Source: Leptodactylus fallax
Taxonomy: Eukaryota > Chordata > Amphibia > Anura > Leptodactylidae
DNA length: 64,000 nucleotides
Assembly: GCA_947044405.1 (NCBI GenBank)
Contig: CAMRHE010000063.1
Coordinates: 4,638,501 to 4,702,500, forward strand
Direction: 5' to 3'
The notes under the pieces are model-generated. The model was not told where the DNA came from and did not search any database. It saw nothing but the letters and a program-made list of their open reading frames with translations. Positions 22,690 through 32,089 of this stretch are shown one piece after another (within the stretch, counting starts at the first letter, position 1; each line of letters opens with the position of its first letter). The position numbers and the translations under genes were made by a program.

Positions 22690-22995
22690 TAAAATCACTA
22701 TATGATGTCCATCAGCCACTTTCTACATTACTTGCAAAGTGGATGGGATTCTGGCTAATGCCATCCATACATTGCAGAAAAAAATCAGCAGTGGAAGTTT
22801 TTGTAAATCATAACGTGTCAATTATACCTATGGAAATGCTTGTGTTTTCCCTATAGGTATAATAGAGGCAGAAACTCTGCAGAGGAAAACTCTGCAGACT
22901 TTCTTTGAAAAATGCTGCAGAAAAAACGTGAATGTTTCTGCCATGGTGTTTTCCACCGTGTTTTTCAACTGCGGTTCGCTACGTGGGGCCTTAGC
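22690..22995 (-). repeat. Fold-back repeat family P, copy 1
   Basis: It holds GCAAAGTGGATGGGATTCTGG, TTATACCTATGGAAATG and CTACGTGGGGCCTTAGCC. These are the reverse complement of a layout seen at 25225-25545 and 29160-29470. The CTGCAGAGG/CCTCTGCAG-type pairs inside let it fold. The ends near GGCCTTAGCC/GGCTAAGCCC may be short TIRs. Confidence 0.65.
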
Positions 22996-22998
22996 CTT

Positions 22999-23686
22999 AA
23001 AAGGGTTTTCCAAGCAAAAATCTTTTTTTTTTAAAAAAGGTCTGTTAGTGCTATTAATGGGTTAATAAGTGCACTCAAATACCTTTAGCAGTGTTTTGAG
23101 TGATTTCTGGGTTTCTCTGGGAGCTCCTGGCATCCTCTGCATTTGCTTTTGGTGTAGCTTCCTGTTCTTTTGTCCTACAACTACTATGATGCATTGCTCT
23201 TCACTTAGAGCTGACTCACACTACCTCCCCCTCCCTCTCTTACTCCCTCACATCCCCTCCCTGTCTCCCTAGCTAGCCTGCCCACTACTAGCCCTTCCCA
23301 ACTGTCTAACTCAGCCCACCCCACTCCCCATCATACTTACCTGTCTTCCTGTCCAGATCTTCTGGGCATGAGAGATCACTTCCTTCTGTAGGGCCGGCTC
23401 TTCCTCCTCTTGACATCAAGAAGAGGAGGCGCCGGCCCCCTGAAGAAAATCATTTTCCGTGCCCAGAAGATCCGGACAGGAAGACAAGTAAGTAAGATGG
23501 AGTGGGGGTTTAGTATTGGTGATGTTACGTTTCCGGAAAGGGGGAAACAGAACACCACTGTAAAATCAGAAAATGTGGCGACGAACTTGGTAAATATACA
23601 TTTTTTGTAAAGTAAGTAAATTAGGAGTTAGGTAGGGGGAGAGTATTTAGCTTAGTGTAGAAAGATCATTTTATTCCGGACAACCC
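22999..23686. mobile_element. MITE of about 690 bp with TTAAAAGGGTTTTCC / GGACAACCCCTTTA ends
   Basis: The termini fit the TTAA-flanked group. The core is palindromic: TTACCTGTCTTCCTGTCC (23338-23355) pairs with GGACAGGAAGACAAGTAA (23474-23491), and the AGATCTTCTGGGC and GCCCAGAAGATCC blocks pair too. Centre near 23415. A C/T-rich stretch (23225-23335) precedes the core. Frames at 23376-23610 on both strands are mirror images of the palindrome, not genes. Confidence 0.7.
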
Positions 23687-24084
23687 CTTTATGGTTGATT
23701 CCATTTGGTGACCATAGCTGGTAGCCACATTAGGATTGGCCCCATTGAATGAACTGCAAATTTAAGGCAGAAATACAAGAGTTAGCCTCATCTGATGTAC
23801 CAATCTTGTTATTGTATGAGCAATACAAGTATTTACTAAAATAGACCTGTAAGGAGAGCAGACGGGTTCTCTTTAAATAGTACCGCGATATATGTAAGAT
23901 AGCGACAGAAAATGACCAACATTTCCAAATAACGATTCTGCTAATTATACTCACTGTTTACAGCTATGTGGGCGCGCAGTGTTGTGGTGGGCGCTCTCTT
24001 TTTGTAGTATGTCTGATAAACCATTTGTTTACATGAGTTATGCAATCTGTTAATGTGGAGAAAATAGAAAAATGATGATTGAAT

Positions 24085-24549
24085 TTAAAGGGGTTGTCCA
24101 CTTTCAGAACAATATTGAGAGACAAATGCTATTGTTTGTATAATAAAAAGTTGTACAGTTTTCCAATATACTTACTGTATCAATTCCTCTCGGTTTTCTA
24201 GATCTCTGCTTGCTGTCATTCATTCTGTACTTCTAGTGGATAAAAGTGTGACCATGGTCATGTGATGTACAGTCCATGGTCATGTGATCAGCACAGAGGT
24301 GCACAGCTCGTTAGCAGGCAGGTGTCTGATTATTGTGCTGTGCATAACGAGCTGTGCACCTGTGTGTGCATCACATGACCATGGTCAGAATTTGATCCAC
24401 TAGAAGTACAGAATGAATGACAGCAAGCAGAGATCTAGAAAACTGAGGAATTGATACAGAAATTATACTGGAAAATTGTACAACTTTTAGTTATGCAAAC
24501 AATAACATTTGTCTCTCAATATTGGTGTGAGTGTGGACAACCCCTTTAA
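24085..24549. mobile_element. TTAA palindromic MITE, family B, 465 bp
   Basis: TTAA (24085-24088 and 24546-24549) flanks arms of about 200 bp. Left: AAGGGGTTGTCCACTTT, AGAGACAAATGCTATTGTTTG, AGATCTCTGCTTGCTGTCATT and GTACTTCTAGTGGAT. Right: each in reverse complement, ending GGACAACCCCTTTAA. The centre carries GGTGCACAGCTCGTTA and AACGAGCTGTGCACC. It is highly symmetrical, so fairly young or a recent fold-back. Confidence 0.9.
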
Positions 24550-24765
24550 GGATAATCTGTCATCAGACGCCAGCATATCAACCCAGCCCTGCAGATAGAT
24601 AAGTTAGGGTCACCTGAATCCAATGAAGTTTTCCCCTTGTGAATCGCTGCCCCTGTGGCCGAGATGTCGCAGTTTTTGTCAATATGCAAATGAGATCTTT
24701 GAAACAATGAGGGTGTTGCCTTTTACTTTTTTGGCGCAATGACAGCACTTTTAATTATTATATAT
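24546..24765. mobile_element. Family A MITE, left half (copy 3), sharing TTAA with family B
   Basis: It begins at the same TTAA that ends the preceding element: AAGGATAATCTGTCATCAG, CAGCATATCAACCCAG, GCAGATAGATAAGTTAGG and GTCAATATGCAAATGAG. It reaches the central spacer and then breaks into AT-rich DNA; the right arm is missing. Confidence 0.8.
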
Positions 24766-25224
24766 TTTTTTTATTTTATTTACTCTCGTTTCCACACTGC
24801 TGAAAAAGAGCCATAGTGAAAAAAAGCATTTAAAAAAAAAAGCTTAATGTTAATTTTACCTTCTTTTTTTTTTTTTCCCAACATTTCCACTGCATTATTT
24901 TTTTCTGTGATTTGCAACATGTGGCCAAGCAGATGTAATGGAAAAGCTGTGTTTTTGTCCATTGCAGAAAAAAAAAAGCAGCGTTTACAGTCCCAGCAAA
25001 ATAACTGAGCTTTTATTTAATCTCATCCCCACGTTGCGCATATAAACGCTGAGGAAAATGTGTGTTTTTTGAAAAACAAGACATGTTAATTTTACCTGCG
25101 CCGAATCCAATGTTTTCCGCATGCCTTGGCCAACCATCTAATAATGTGTATTGGGGCCTCCTGAATGTCCCTCAACTGTGTAGGGGAAAATTAGGATTGG
25201 GCAGTTAGATTTTGACTGGGGAGA
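24766..25224. repeat. Low-complexity DNA with family P traces
   Basis: Runs of A and T (24830-24841, 24866-24878, 24967-24977) lie among GCTGAGG/GCAGCG-type pieces resembling fold-back family P. Too eroded to delimit. No frame worth noting. Confidence 0.35.
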
Positions 25225-25545
25225 TAAACCTCTGTTAGGCTAAGCCCTACATGGCGGGCCGCAGAAAACAAGCGTTGCGGGAAAAATCCGTGGTGGCAAT
25301 GCATTGCGCTTTTTTCTGCAGAGCTTTTAACAGAAAGTCCGCAGAGGATTCCTCTGTGGACTTTCAGCTTCTATTATACCTATAAGGAAACTGCCGGCAT
25401 TTCCGTAGGTATAATTGACATGCTCCGATTTCCAAAACCGCAACGGTTTTGAAAATCACTGCGTGTCCGCTCCGCGTATTTTCCCACAGTGTGTGGATGG
25501 ATTCACTAGAATCCCATCCACTTTGCAGGTACTGTAAAATGCCCA
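25225..25545 (+). repeat. Fold-back repeat family P, copy 2
   Basis: GGCTAAGCCCTACATGGCGG starts the copy. AAAGTCCGCAGAGGATTCCTC, ATTATACCTATAAGG and ATCCCATCCACTTTGCAGGTA follow in the same order as at 29160-29470. The AGAATCCCATCC end is the strongest landmark. Confidence 0.7.
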
Positions 25546-25784
25546 GGTTTTCTAAGGGCCCCCTGGCCCCTGGCCTTAGAGGTGTCTGGTAGCAACATAT
25601 TCCCATCTTCCTTCTGTGAATACATGCATACTTGGCTTGTGCATGTGTATAGGGGTGGCGGGAGAGAGAGCTCAGCCAAATATGTGTGGCCTGTTTTAGT
25701 ATAGGCTATCAAAGTTTTTTTCCCCCCTAAAGAATATATACGTTTTTTAAAATTTTTGTTTTTAAAATTTGTATATTTTTTTAT

Positions 25785-26356
25785 TAGGGCTGGGTATTAC
25801 AATATTCACGAGGTTGCATCTGCAGTTTCGTTTTGACCGAACACGTCCGAACCAAAACTTCTATTATATTGTGGGTTCTCTTCAGACCCCTAAGTATAAA
25901 GAGCGTAGGCCCAGGGGAGGTGAATAAACATAAAAACCAGTGTTACTCACCTCTCCTGGGCTCCGGGTGACCCCCCTCTTCTCTTCAAGCCTTCTACCTG
26001 ACATCAGGGACAAGCATCAGTGTGTCACACGACATTGTGACATTTGCAGACACTGTGACACCATGTGACCACTGAGGCCTGTGATTGACGTCAGGTAGAT
26101 GGCCCAAAGAAAAGAGGGGGCCATGCCTGAGCCCAGGAGAGGTGAATAACACTGTTTTTTATGTTTGTCACATCCCTGCTCAGTATTGTCTTTGGTCTGA
26201 AGAGAACCCACAATATAATAGCAGTTTTGGTTCATACGTGTTTAGTACAAACATCGCGAGAAGGGGCGTGACCAAAATAATCGTCATTAATTGTAACCGA
26301 GGTAAAATACCCAATTAATTGCGATTTTGATTTAGGTCATAATCGTCCAGCCCTAA
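25785..26356. mobile_element. hAT-like non-autonomous element, AGGGCTGGG type, complete
   Basis: The left end TTAGGGCTGGGTATTAC and right end CGTCCAGCCCTAA are inverted repeats. The AT-rich flanks make any 8-bp duplication hard to see. Inside, CCAAAACTTCTATTATATTG pairs with CAATATAATAGCAGTTTTGG. The core is the palindromic module CCCAGGGGAGGTGAATAA ... CACCTCTCCTGGGCTCC, which is repeated in inverted form at 26130-26155. No transposase is present. Relatives: 18300-18715 and 34637-35294. Confidence 0.82.
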
Positions 26357-26653
26357 TTTTTACATATATTTTTTTAATATATTTTTGTAAATTTTAATGT
26401 CAATGCTGACCGGAATTTTTCTTTAATTATTAAATGGCATAATTTGCATGTGAGCGGGTGAAAGCTTGATCAAGGTAAACCAAGGATGAAGTGAGCCATA
26501 AGTCATGGGGGAAATATGTATTTTGGGCCAAATGACTTTTTAATTAAAACTTAGAATTCATTTTTACTATAAGTAAATTGATTTGGTGTGACGTCATTGC
26601 CTGAGAACGCAGGTCACTTCAATAACAGAACTTTACAGAAATCTCAATCACAT
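26357..26653. other. Short unique AT-rich stretch
   Basis: There are no termini, palindromes or coding signal. It separates a hAT-like element from the next MITE. Confidence 0.4.
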
Positions 26654-26850
26654 TTAAAGGGTTGTTTGGATTACAAAAAATGGCTAGTTTCTTCCAGAAA
26701 GAGCGCCACACCTTTCCATGGGTCATATTGGGTATTGCAGCTCAATTTCATTAACAGGGTTGAGTTGCAATTTTGCACACAAAGTGCATACAGGGGTGGC
26801 AGTGTTCATGGAAGAAAGCAGCCATGTTTTATGTTTCCTGAATAACCACA
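26654..26850. mobile_element. MITE with CTTTCTTCC / GGAAGAAAGC arms
   Basis: AAATGGCTAGTTTCTTCCAG (left) pairs with GGAAGAAAGCAGCCATGTTT (right), and GGGTATTGCAGCTCAATTTC lies near the centre opposite GTTGAGTTGCAAT. It starts at TTTAAAGGG. Fragments of this family are at 14088-14120 and 14577-14675. Frames at 26588-26939 cross it and are not genes. Confidence 0.7.
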
Positions 26851-26861
26851 TTAATATCGAT

Positions 26862-27117
26862 TTAAAGGGAGTCTGTCAACTAGCATATAAAACCAAAATG
26901 AGGTGTTTTTTTTTGCCAAAATATTGCTGTCTATGTTAATATGCAAATGAGCCCTTTGGAGCAATAAGGGAGTTACCGCTTACCTCTTTGGAGCAATGGC
27001 AACACCCTCATTGTCCAAAAGATCTCATTTGCATATTGACAAAAATAGTGATATCTTGGCAACGGAGGCAGCAGTTCAGAAGGGGAAAACACCCTTTGAT
27101 TTAAACTCCGTTTAAAG
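26862..27117. mobile_element. Family A MITE (copy 4), interrupted at its right arm by a hAT element
   Basis: It opens with TTAAAGGGAGTCTGTCAAC, has TTAATATGCAAATGAGCCC and its complement CTCATTTGCATATTGAC, then GGCAACGGAGGCAGCAGTTC. The right arm decays at ACACCCTTTGATTTAAAC, where the hAT element has inserted. The residue GTTTAAAGCAAACCTGTCAC resumes after 28528. Confidence 0.75.
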
Positions 27118-28528
27118 CAGGGGTCTCAAACTCGCGACCCGCGGGACAATAGTTTGCGGCCCCCACCTCAATATCAAAGTTTATTGTTACTGCGGTCCGA
27201 GTAGGGTAGCAGGGTACGGAGCCCGCGGCCAGCTGGAGATGGCCGGGCCCCGGACCATTATGATAGCGGTCGGGGAAAGCCTGGTTCCCCGACCGCTATA
27301 CATTCTGTTATTGGAAAGGAGTTCTGGCATATTGCAGGCCCCTTTCCAATACATGCCAGCCCAGGGGAGGTGACTGAAAATAATAAATACATAGTCTCAC
27401 CTCTCCTGGGCGCAGCGTCCTCTCTGGCGCTCCTCCGTCATGACTGAGGCCTGTGATTAGGCCCCAGCGGTCACATGGGGCGCGGCCGCGTAATGACGTC
27501 AGTGCGCCCCATGTGACCACTGAGGCCCAATCACAGGCCTCGGCAGCGACGTCGGAAGAGGGTCTGAAGACGGCAGGATGGAGCGAGGATGCCAAGGAAA
27601 GGTAATACAAGGTGAGTATGAATGTTTGTTATTTTTAATCACCTGGAGACCCCAAAGTATAATAATAGCACCGATGCGGAGGGGGCTGTTGGGAGCATAT
27701 AATACTATGTGGGGGCCACTGTAGAGCATATAATACTGTGTAGGGGCCACTGTAGAGCATATAATACTGTGTGGGGGCCACTGTAGAGCATATAATACTG
27801 GGTGGGGGCCACTGTGGGGGGCATATAATACTGGGTGGGGGCCACTGTAGAGCATATAATACTGGGTGGGGCCCACTGTAGGGAGCATATAATACTGGGT
27901 GGGGCCCACTATGGGGGGCATATAATACTGGGTGGGTACCACTGTGGGTAGCATATAATACTATTTGGGGCCACTGTTGAGCATATTTTACTGTTTGGGG
28001 ACCCGTAACCGGTTCAGGGGGGGCCCCATGTCAAATGTTCGCCTTGGGGCCCAGCCATAGTTACGCCACTACCCCGGAGTATAATAATCGGAGGCCCAGG
28101 GGAGGTGAGGGAACATAAAAACCAATGTACTTACCTCTCCTGCGATCGGTGTTACTCCGAGCAGGCTTGGGGCCTCTGGTGACGTCATCAGGTCGCGTCG
28201 CTGGCCCGATCACGTGACATGTGTGCGCAATTAAACAGGGCCGAAAGCTGCAAGGAGTGCACCGATGTCCAGGATAGGTAAGTAACATTGTTTTTTATGT
28301 TTGTCACCTCCCCTGGGTCTCCGATCATTATACTCTGGGGTCTGAAATAATACCGTGTGCAGGGGCCACAATGGAGCATAATACAAGTGCAGGGGCCACT
28401 AGGGAGCATAATACCGTGTGCAGGGGCCAATATGGAGCATATTACCGGTGTGGAAAACCTGATGCGGCCCAGCCTCACCCAGACGCTACCTCCAGCGGCC
28501 CCCGGGTAAATTGAGTTTGAGACCCCTG
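27118..28528. mobile_element. Non-autonomous hAT element, 1411 bp, with exact 8-bp target duplication
   Basis: The 16-bp termini CAGGGGTCTCAAACTC and GAGTTTGAGACCCCTG are perfect inverted repeats, and GTTTAAAG occurs directly on both sides (27110-27117 and 28529-28536). An 8-bp duplication with CAG...CTG ends is diagnostic of hAT. The subterminal DNA is GC- and CpG-rich (GCGACCCGCGG; CCAGCGGCCCCCGG). The interior holds a minisatellite and two copies of the CCCAGGGGAGGTGA module, but no transposase: the long minus-strand frames at 27308-27610, 27499-27954 and 28188-28478 are repeat translations. It depends on an enzyme supplied in trans. Confidence 0.95.
27691..27990. repeat. Minisatellite of about 31 bp units inside the hAT element
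   Basis: About nine units of GAGCATATAATACTGTGTGG plus GGGCCACTGTA, with variants GGGAGC and GGGGGGC, run head to tail. A second, shorter set with AATACCGTGTGCAGGGGCCA lies at 28345-28450. The apparent TQYYMLP repeat protein on the minus strand is produced by this array. Confidence 0.9.
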
Positions 28529-28844
28529 GTTTAAAGCAAACCTGTCACTTTATAGAGGGTCGTCATAATGGGGCGCCATGGAAGGAAGCGTCTTTACAAT
28601 GAATCAGCAACAGACAACTGATGTTAGTTCTTACCCATGGTTAAACTGTTACAGAAGTGGGCAGCAGTTTGCGTTCCAGAGCTGAACTTCCTTTTTCAAC
28701 TCAAGCCAAGAAGTTGCAACCACTGTCAGCCATTTTGAATGTTATGTAGATCTATCTTTAGTCACTAACCTGCATACAATACAATATATTTTTAAGGGGT
28801 TTTCCATGAGTATACTATTGATGACCTATCCTTAAGCTATGTCA

Positions 28845-29159
28845 TTAAAGGGGTTTTCCGGATCTTTTTAGTTGATGACCTATTAGGATCCCTGGGGCTC
28901 TACAATTGAGTGCTGCTTCCTCTTCACAGGCCATGTGATGTCACGTCCATCGTTCACATAGCCTGATCGCAGCTCAGTCCCATTCAGGTACATTGATATC
29001 AAGCACAGCCACTATACAAATATTCTGCACTGTACTAGGTAAGTACTGAAGGTGGTTGTGGTCACCCGAACACCACTAGTGTCAAACCCCCACTTATCTT
29101 TAATTGATGACCTATCCTATGGATAGGTTATCACTTATTAAACCTGGAAAACCCCTTTA
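28845..29159. mobile_element. TTAA MITE, family E, copy 1
   Basis: It starts TTAAAGGGGTTTTCC and ends GGAAAACCCCTTTAG. The interior carries GATGACCTATTAGGATC, CATAGCCTGATCGCAGCTCAG and, near the right end, ATTGATGACCTATCCTATGG. A second partial left end lies just before at 28795-28830. Relatives: 33465-33790, 41155-41465, 61436-61735. Confidence 0.8.
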
Positions 29160-29470
29160 GATTACAAGGCTGCAAATGTTGCGGAAAAGACCACGGCGGA
29201 AACGCATTGCATTTTTTTCCACATCATTTTTCACAGTAAGTCCGCAGAATTTTCCTCTGCGGACTTTCTAACCCTATTATACCTATACGGAAAATGCGAG
29301 CGTTTCTGTATGTATAATTGACATGTTGCAATTTACCAAAACACGAGTGTTTTTGTAATCGCATTTCCTCTGTGGATTTTCATCCGCAGTGTGGATGGGA
29401 TTAGCCAGAATCCCTTCCACTTTGCAGGTACTGTAGCGTTTTCGCAACGTGGGGCCCCGGCCTTAATAGC
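29160..29470 (+). repeat. Fold-back repeat family P, copy 3
   Basis: It directly abuts the family E element. GTTGCGGAAAAGACCACGG, AAGTCCGCAGAATTTTCCTC, ATTATACCTATACGGAAAAT and CAGAATCCCTTCCACTTTGC follow the order of 25225-25545. It ends near GCAACGTGGGGCCCCGGCC. Confidence 0.7.
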
Positions 29471-29579
29471 AGAGTGGTGGGTGGGCCCACTCCTGGGAAC
29501 CTTCAGATTTACCATTCATTTCACTGGAGAGTACAGCTTTAAATAAAAGAGCTATACATATAGTAAGATGCATAAAATA

Positions 29580-30215
29580 TGCAATTTTGGAATGAAAATT
29601 ATTTCTTAATATTACCCCGGAGACATTTTTCTACAAGAATCCCTAGCCAAGTTAGTGGAAATAGCCTTTAAGCGCGGTTGTATCTGGCGTTGAAAGCTCG
29701 GCACTAATAAAGTACCTGCTGACTCATCTGCCGAAGCTATCCTCAAGTCCCTCTGATAATACTAGTGGGGTCTACGATTTAACCAGCGCTAAACTGGAAG
29801 AAATCATTGCAAGCAAACAAATACGAGAATTCATTTGACCCCCGTGATGCAAGAAAGGTTTGCGTGATCAAACATGGGATTGGTTGCCATAGGTTACCGA
29901 CCGTTGAGTCATTTATTCTGCCTGTTTACTTGTTATTAACATTTCTACGCGTATTATGACGTCGCCTACGTTACAAACAGAGGACGGGTAAAACATCTGA
30001 TGTTGTTAGATGACACTAATTGATGATACACCGTGCGGTATCGCTGCCGCCTCGTGATGTACAGGGACAATGGAATATACATTCTTCTCAATAAAGAGAG
30101 AATTGAAGGGAAGCATGCCGCTCAGAGCTTCTCCGAGATGTCTGCCAGTGATAAGCAATTAGGAAGGATTCTTCAGTCTTGAGAATGCTTTCAACTCTTT
30201 GAGTGCATGACTACA
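29580..30215. other. Repeat-free block, best candidate conserved non-coding element
   Basis: Over 600 bp without termini, palindromes or homology elsewhere in the window. It retains CpGs (GCGCGG, ACGCGTATTATGACGTCGCC) and is dense in transcription-factor-like cores: ATGACGTCG (CRE-like), CTAATTGATGATAC, TGTTTACTTGTT (forkhead-like). There is no long open frame on either strand. By texture this is the likeliest enhancer in the window; function and conservation are unproven. Confidence 0.42.
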
Positions 30216-30297
30216 TTTAAAGGGGTTATACAAGATTGCAAAAACATGGCTGCTTAGAGATAAAAAGTGCCGATTGCTAGGAGCTAGGTCTATCGCT

Positions 30298-31620
30298 AAC
30301 CTAGTGCTCACATTATACCACTAAATAGTGCTCACATTATACCACCATATAATTCTCAAATTATACTATCATATAGAGTTTAAATTATACCACATATAAT
30401 GCTCAAGTTATAACACCATATAGTGCCCAAATTATACCACTGTATAGTTTTCACATTATACCACCATATAGTGCCCAAATTATACCACCATATAGTGCTC
30501 ACAATCCTACCATATAGTGCTCAAGTTATACCATCATATCGTGCTCAAGTTATGCCATCATATACAGTAGAGCTCAAATTATACCACAGTATAGTGCTCA
30601 CGTTATACTACTATATAGTGCTCAGGTTATACCATTATATAGTGCTCAAGTTATACCATCATATAGTGCTCAAGTTATGCCATCATATAGTGCTCAAATT
30701 ATACCACCGTATAGTGCTCACATTATACTACTATATAGTGCTCAGGTTATACCTTTATATAGTGCTCAAGTTATACCACCATATAGAGCTCTAATTATAC
30801 CAACATATATATTATGGTCAGCATGGTGGATCAGTGGTTAACACTGGTACCTTGCAGTTCTGGGGTTGAATCCGACCAAGGACAACAAACTGCATAGAAT
30901 TTGTATGTTCTCCCCGTGTTTGCATGGGTTTCCTCCAGATACTCTAGTTTTCTCCCACATGCCAAAAAATATACTGGTAGGTAATTTGGCTCCCTGTAAA
31001 ACAACTGACCACTGTGCATTGGGGATAAGCGCCAGTACGGCAGCCATTAACTCCGCAATGCTCCCTGCTCTTTCAGTCCCTTGTGTGAGAAAAGCACATT
31101 ACAAATGTTTGTCATTCATTCTTTCATTCATATAGTACTCAAATTATGCCATCATATTGAGGGCTGATTAAACCACCAAATAGTGCTCAGATTATGCTAC
31201 CATATAGTGCTCAAGTTATACTACCATATATATATTTAATTATACTACCATATAGTGCTCGTGTTATACCACCATATAGTGCTCGAATTATACCACCATA
31301 TAGTGCTCAAATTATACCACCATATAGTGCTTAAGTTATATGATCATATAGACATCAAGTTATTCTATCATTTAGCGCTTATACCAAACTATAGAGCTCA
31401 GCTTATACCACATACAGTGCTGTAAATATATAACCATATTGTGCTCTAATAGTGCTCATATTATACCACCACATAGTGCTTACATTATACCACCATATAG
31501 AGCAAATTATACCAACATATAGTCCTCAAATTATACTACTGTATAGTGCTCAAAGTGTGCCACTGTATTGTGCTCATATTATACCACCATATAGAGCTTA
31601 GATTATACAACCGTGTAGAG
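30298..31620. repeat. Minisatellite, 24-bp unit, split by a SINE
   Basis: The unit is ATAGTGCTCAAATTATACCA plus CCAT, with frequent variants (CACATTATAC, CAGGTTATAC, TATGCCATC, GAGCTC). About 40 units, many with small indels, cover the range on either side of 30816-31131. The 123-codon frame at 30423-30794 is an in-phase reading of the 24-bp repeat and is not a gene. Confidence 0.93.
30816..31131 (+). mobile_element. tRNA-headed SINE inside the minisatellite
   Basis: A polymerase III type promoter is visible: box A TGGATCAGTGG (30827-30837) and box B GGTTGAATCC (30864-30873). The body contains TTTGTATGTTCTCCCCGTG and GGGTTTCCTCCAGATACTC, a domain I recognise from widespread vertebrate SINEs (V-SINE type) and related LINE tails. 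It ends in a degenerate ATTC/ATTT tail (31111-31130). Minisatellite units resume directly after the tail. The short frames on both strands here are incidental. Confidence 0.85.
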
Positions 31621-31858
31621 TTTAAAGAGGTTATGCCACAAAAATTATTTATCCTCTATCCAAAGTTGCTGAGCAATGGTGTTTTGGTGTTTTGACCTCT
31701 GAGACCCGCACTGTGTTTTACCCCTGTTGTGAATGTTGCCGAGGTGCATGCAGAGGCTTCTCTGCTCCATTCGTTCGACGGGAGCGCTGGATATAACTGA
31801 GCGCTGTACTTCGGCTATCTCCAGCTCTGCAGTGCTCCCGTTGAAGTGAATAGGAGCT
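31621..31858. repeat. Eroded repeat between minisatellite and family A
   Basis: TTTAAAGAGGTTATGCCAC at the start looks like a TTAA-type terminus; the rest contains GAGCGCTGGATAT and CAGCTCTGCAGTG without clear pairing. Not assignable. Confidence 0.35.
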
Positions 31859-32022
31859 GGGGTCTCTGCAAAGAGCTTGCTTGCATGTTGGCAAAAACAG
31901 CAATATCGCAGCAATGGGGGCAGCGATTCACAAAGGGAAAACGCCATGTGATCCAGGTGACCCTAACCTATCTATCTGCTGGGCTGGTTGGTATGGCGGG
32001 TTCTGCTGACAGACTCCTTTGA
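31859..32022. mobile_element. Family A MITE, right arm (copy 5)
   Basis: GCAATATCGCAGCAATGGGG, GCAGCGATTCACAAAGGG, AGGTGACCCTAACCTATC and CTGACAGACTCC match the right arms of complete copies. The left arm is absent. Confidence 0.75.
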
Positions 32023-32089
32023 AGACGAGGCACTTTTTGGTTTCTGTGCTTCAAAAACATGCATTTTTGGTTTAAGCATTTTCTTCGTA

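Noticed and set aside
27499..27954. 151-codon minus-strand frame with TQYYMLP repeats
   Set aside because: It is the translation of a 31-bp minisatellite inside a non-autonomous hAT element.
30423..30794. 123-codon frame
   Set aside because: It is open only because the minisatellite unit is a multiple of three.
30820..30890. Possible tRNA gene from box A and box B
   Set aside because: The acceptor stem and anticodon arm do not form, and the sequence continues into a SINE body and tail.
30298..31620. Regular repeats that might be a CRISPR array
   Set aside because: The 24-bp units are contiguous with no unique spacers, the repeats vary, and the surroundings are vertebrate transposons.
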